Source: Legionella bozemanae (GTDB taxonomy: Bacteria > Pseudomonadota > Gammaproteobacteria > Legionellales > Legionellaceae). From it: DNA of 64,000 nt. The stretch covers positions 214,887-278,886 of the forward strand of contig NZ_LBAW01000002.1 in NCBI RefSeq assembly GCF_001648595.1, read 5' to 3'. This document shows, one piece after another, positions 63,817-64,000 of the stretch; within the stretch, counting starts at the first letter, position 1, and each line of letters begins with the position of its first letter. The translations under genes and the position numbers were made by a program. Under the pieces are notes generated by a model. The model did not search any database, had not been told where the DNA came from, and saw nothing but the letters and a program-made list of their open reading frames with translations.

Positions 63817-64000
63817 GTGGAACGAAGTTCTCATCCTCCTGTGCACCAACATTTCAAATATCGTGCCGACATTGATGGCTTAAGAGCTATTGCTGTTTTA
63901 TCGGTAGTGGCTTTCCATGCTTTTCCCCAATGGGTGAAGGGAGGATTTGTTGGCGTAGACATTTTTTTTGTAATTTCCGGCTTTTTGATTTCCACAATCA
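63817..64000 (+). CDS. Acyltransferase-3 (OafA/YrhL-type), 3' end outside window
   Basis: The first 61 codons of a membrane acyltransferase, from a GTG preceded by AAGGA. '[21 protein letters not shown]' (the first membrane helix with the Arg-x-x-x-x-His family motif) and '[18 protein letters not shown]' are the standard acyltransferase-3 N-terminal signatures. These proteins O-acetylate surface polysaccharides or lipopolysaccharide. The gene runs past the window end, so length and any C-terminal SGNH domain cannot be judged. It is separated from the terpene-type operon by 220 bases. Confidence 0.9.
   Translation, partial: MERSSHPPVHQHFKYRADIDGLRAIAVLSVVAFHAFPQWVKGGFVGVDIFFVISGFLISTI

Noticed and set aside
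1..64000. CRISPR arrays, tRNA, rRNA or prophage genes
   Set aside because: I looked for regular spaced repeats, cloverleaf patterns and phage structural genes and found none; DUF1398 alone does not indicate a prophage.

Overview
The window is about 38-40% GC by eye and has the signature of a Legionella chromosome, most likely a non-pneumophila species. It carries a dense set of large, eukaryotic-like, mostly single-gene proteins of the kind exported by the Dot/Icm type IV secretion system (ankyrin repeats, papain-like and Ulp-like protease motifs, a CX5R phosphatase, a calmodulin-binding IQ motif, a mitochondrial-carrier-like remnant). These are interleaved with ordinary metabolic and transport genes. 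I see no tRNA, rRNA, CRISPR array or intact insertion sequence.

Layout. 1-12.3 kb: a partial MASE3-PAS sensor, an MFS exporter, an atypical 1.15k-residue P-type ATPase, a gene split by an in-frame amber codon, a CorA-type metal transporter, a frameshifted HAD-like gene, lldD and a small hypothetical gene. 12.3-21.2 kb: two copies of a roughly 140 bp MITE-like element with terminal inverted repeats, a GST, a CDF metal exporter, an autoregulated MarR gene, a DUF1398 protein, and a compact aromatic operon (DAHP synthase, prephenate-dehydratase-like protein, chorismate mutase, aminotransferase). That operon is preceded by a promoter, a Phe-rich leader peptide and a terminator, which is a textbook attenuator layout. 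A patatin-like phospholipase follows. 21.3-33.4 kb: a 915-residue repeat protein, a nucleotidyltransferase with an IQ motif, a secreted metallophosphoesterase, a Na+/H+ antiporter, an endonuclease/exonuclease/phosphatase-fold protein with a duplicated C-terminal module, an exported TDKLGH protein and a papain-like (C58-like) candidate. 33.4-43.8 kb: a LysR regulator divergent from a VOC protein and a variant P450, a hypothetical gene, a guanidine-II riboswitch controlling gdx, an esterase fused to a kinase-like domain, a frameshifted carrier remnant, a GFA-family protein and another effector candidate. 43.9-58.8 kb: a GT39/ArnT-like membrane glycosyltransferase, a hypothetical gene, a 1410-residue papain-like/ankyrin protein, a 2094-residue protein combining a CE-clan protease motif, a CX5R phosphatase and a HAD-like motif, and an omptin protease. 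59.6-63.6 kb: a tightly overlapping four-gene operon of cytochrome P450, class I terpene-synthase-like protein, FAD monooxygenase-like protein and GST-like protein. The window ends inside an acyltransferase-3 gene.

The two most notable systems are the four-gene operon, which looks like a small terpenoid biosynthetic cluster, and the set of multidomain effector candidates, led by the protease-phosphatase-HAD giant. Regulation is readable at three places: the Phe attenuator, the guanidine-II riboswitch and the MarR operator lying between its own -35 and -10. Several genes are decaying (amber codon, frameshifts), and at least four families of small dispersed repeats sit in the spacers. Function calls rest on motifs read by eye; no database search was possible.
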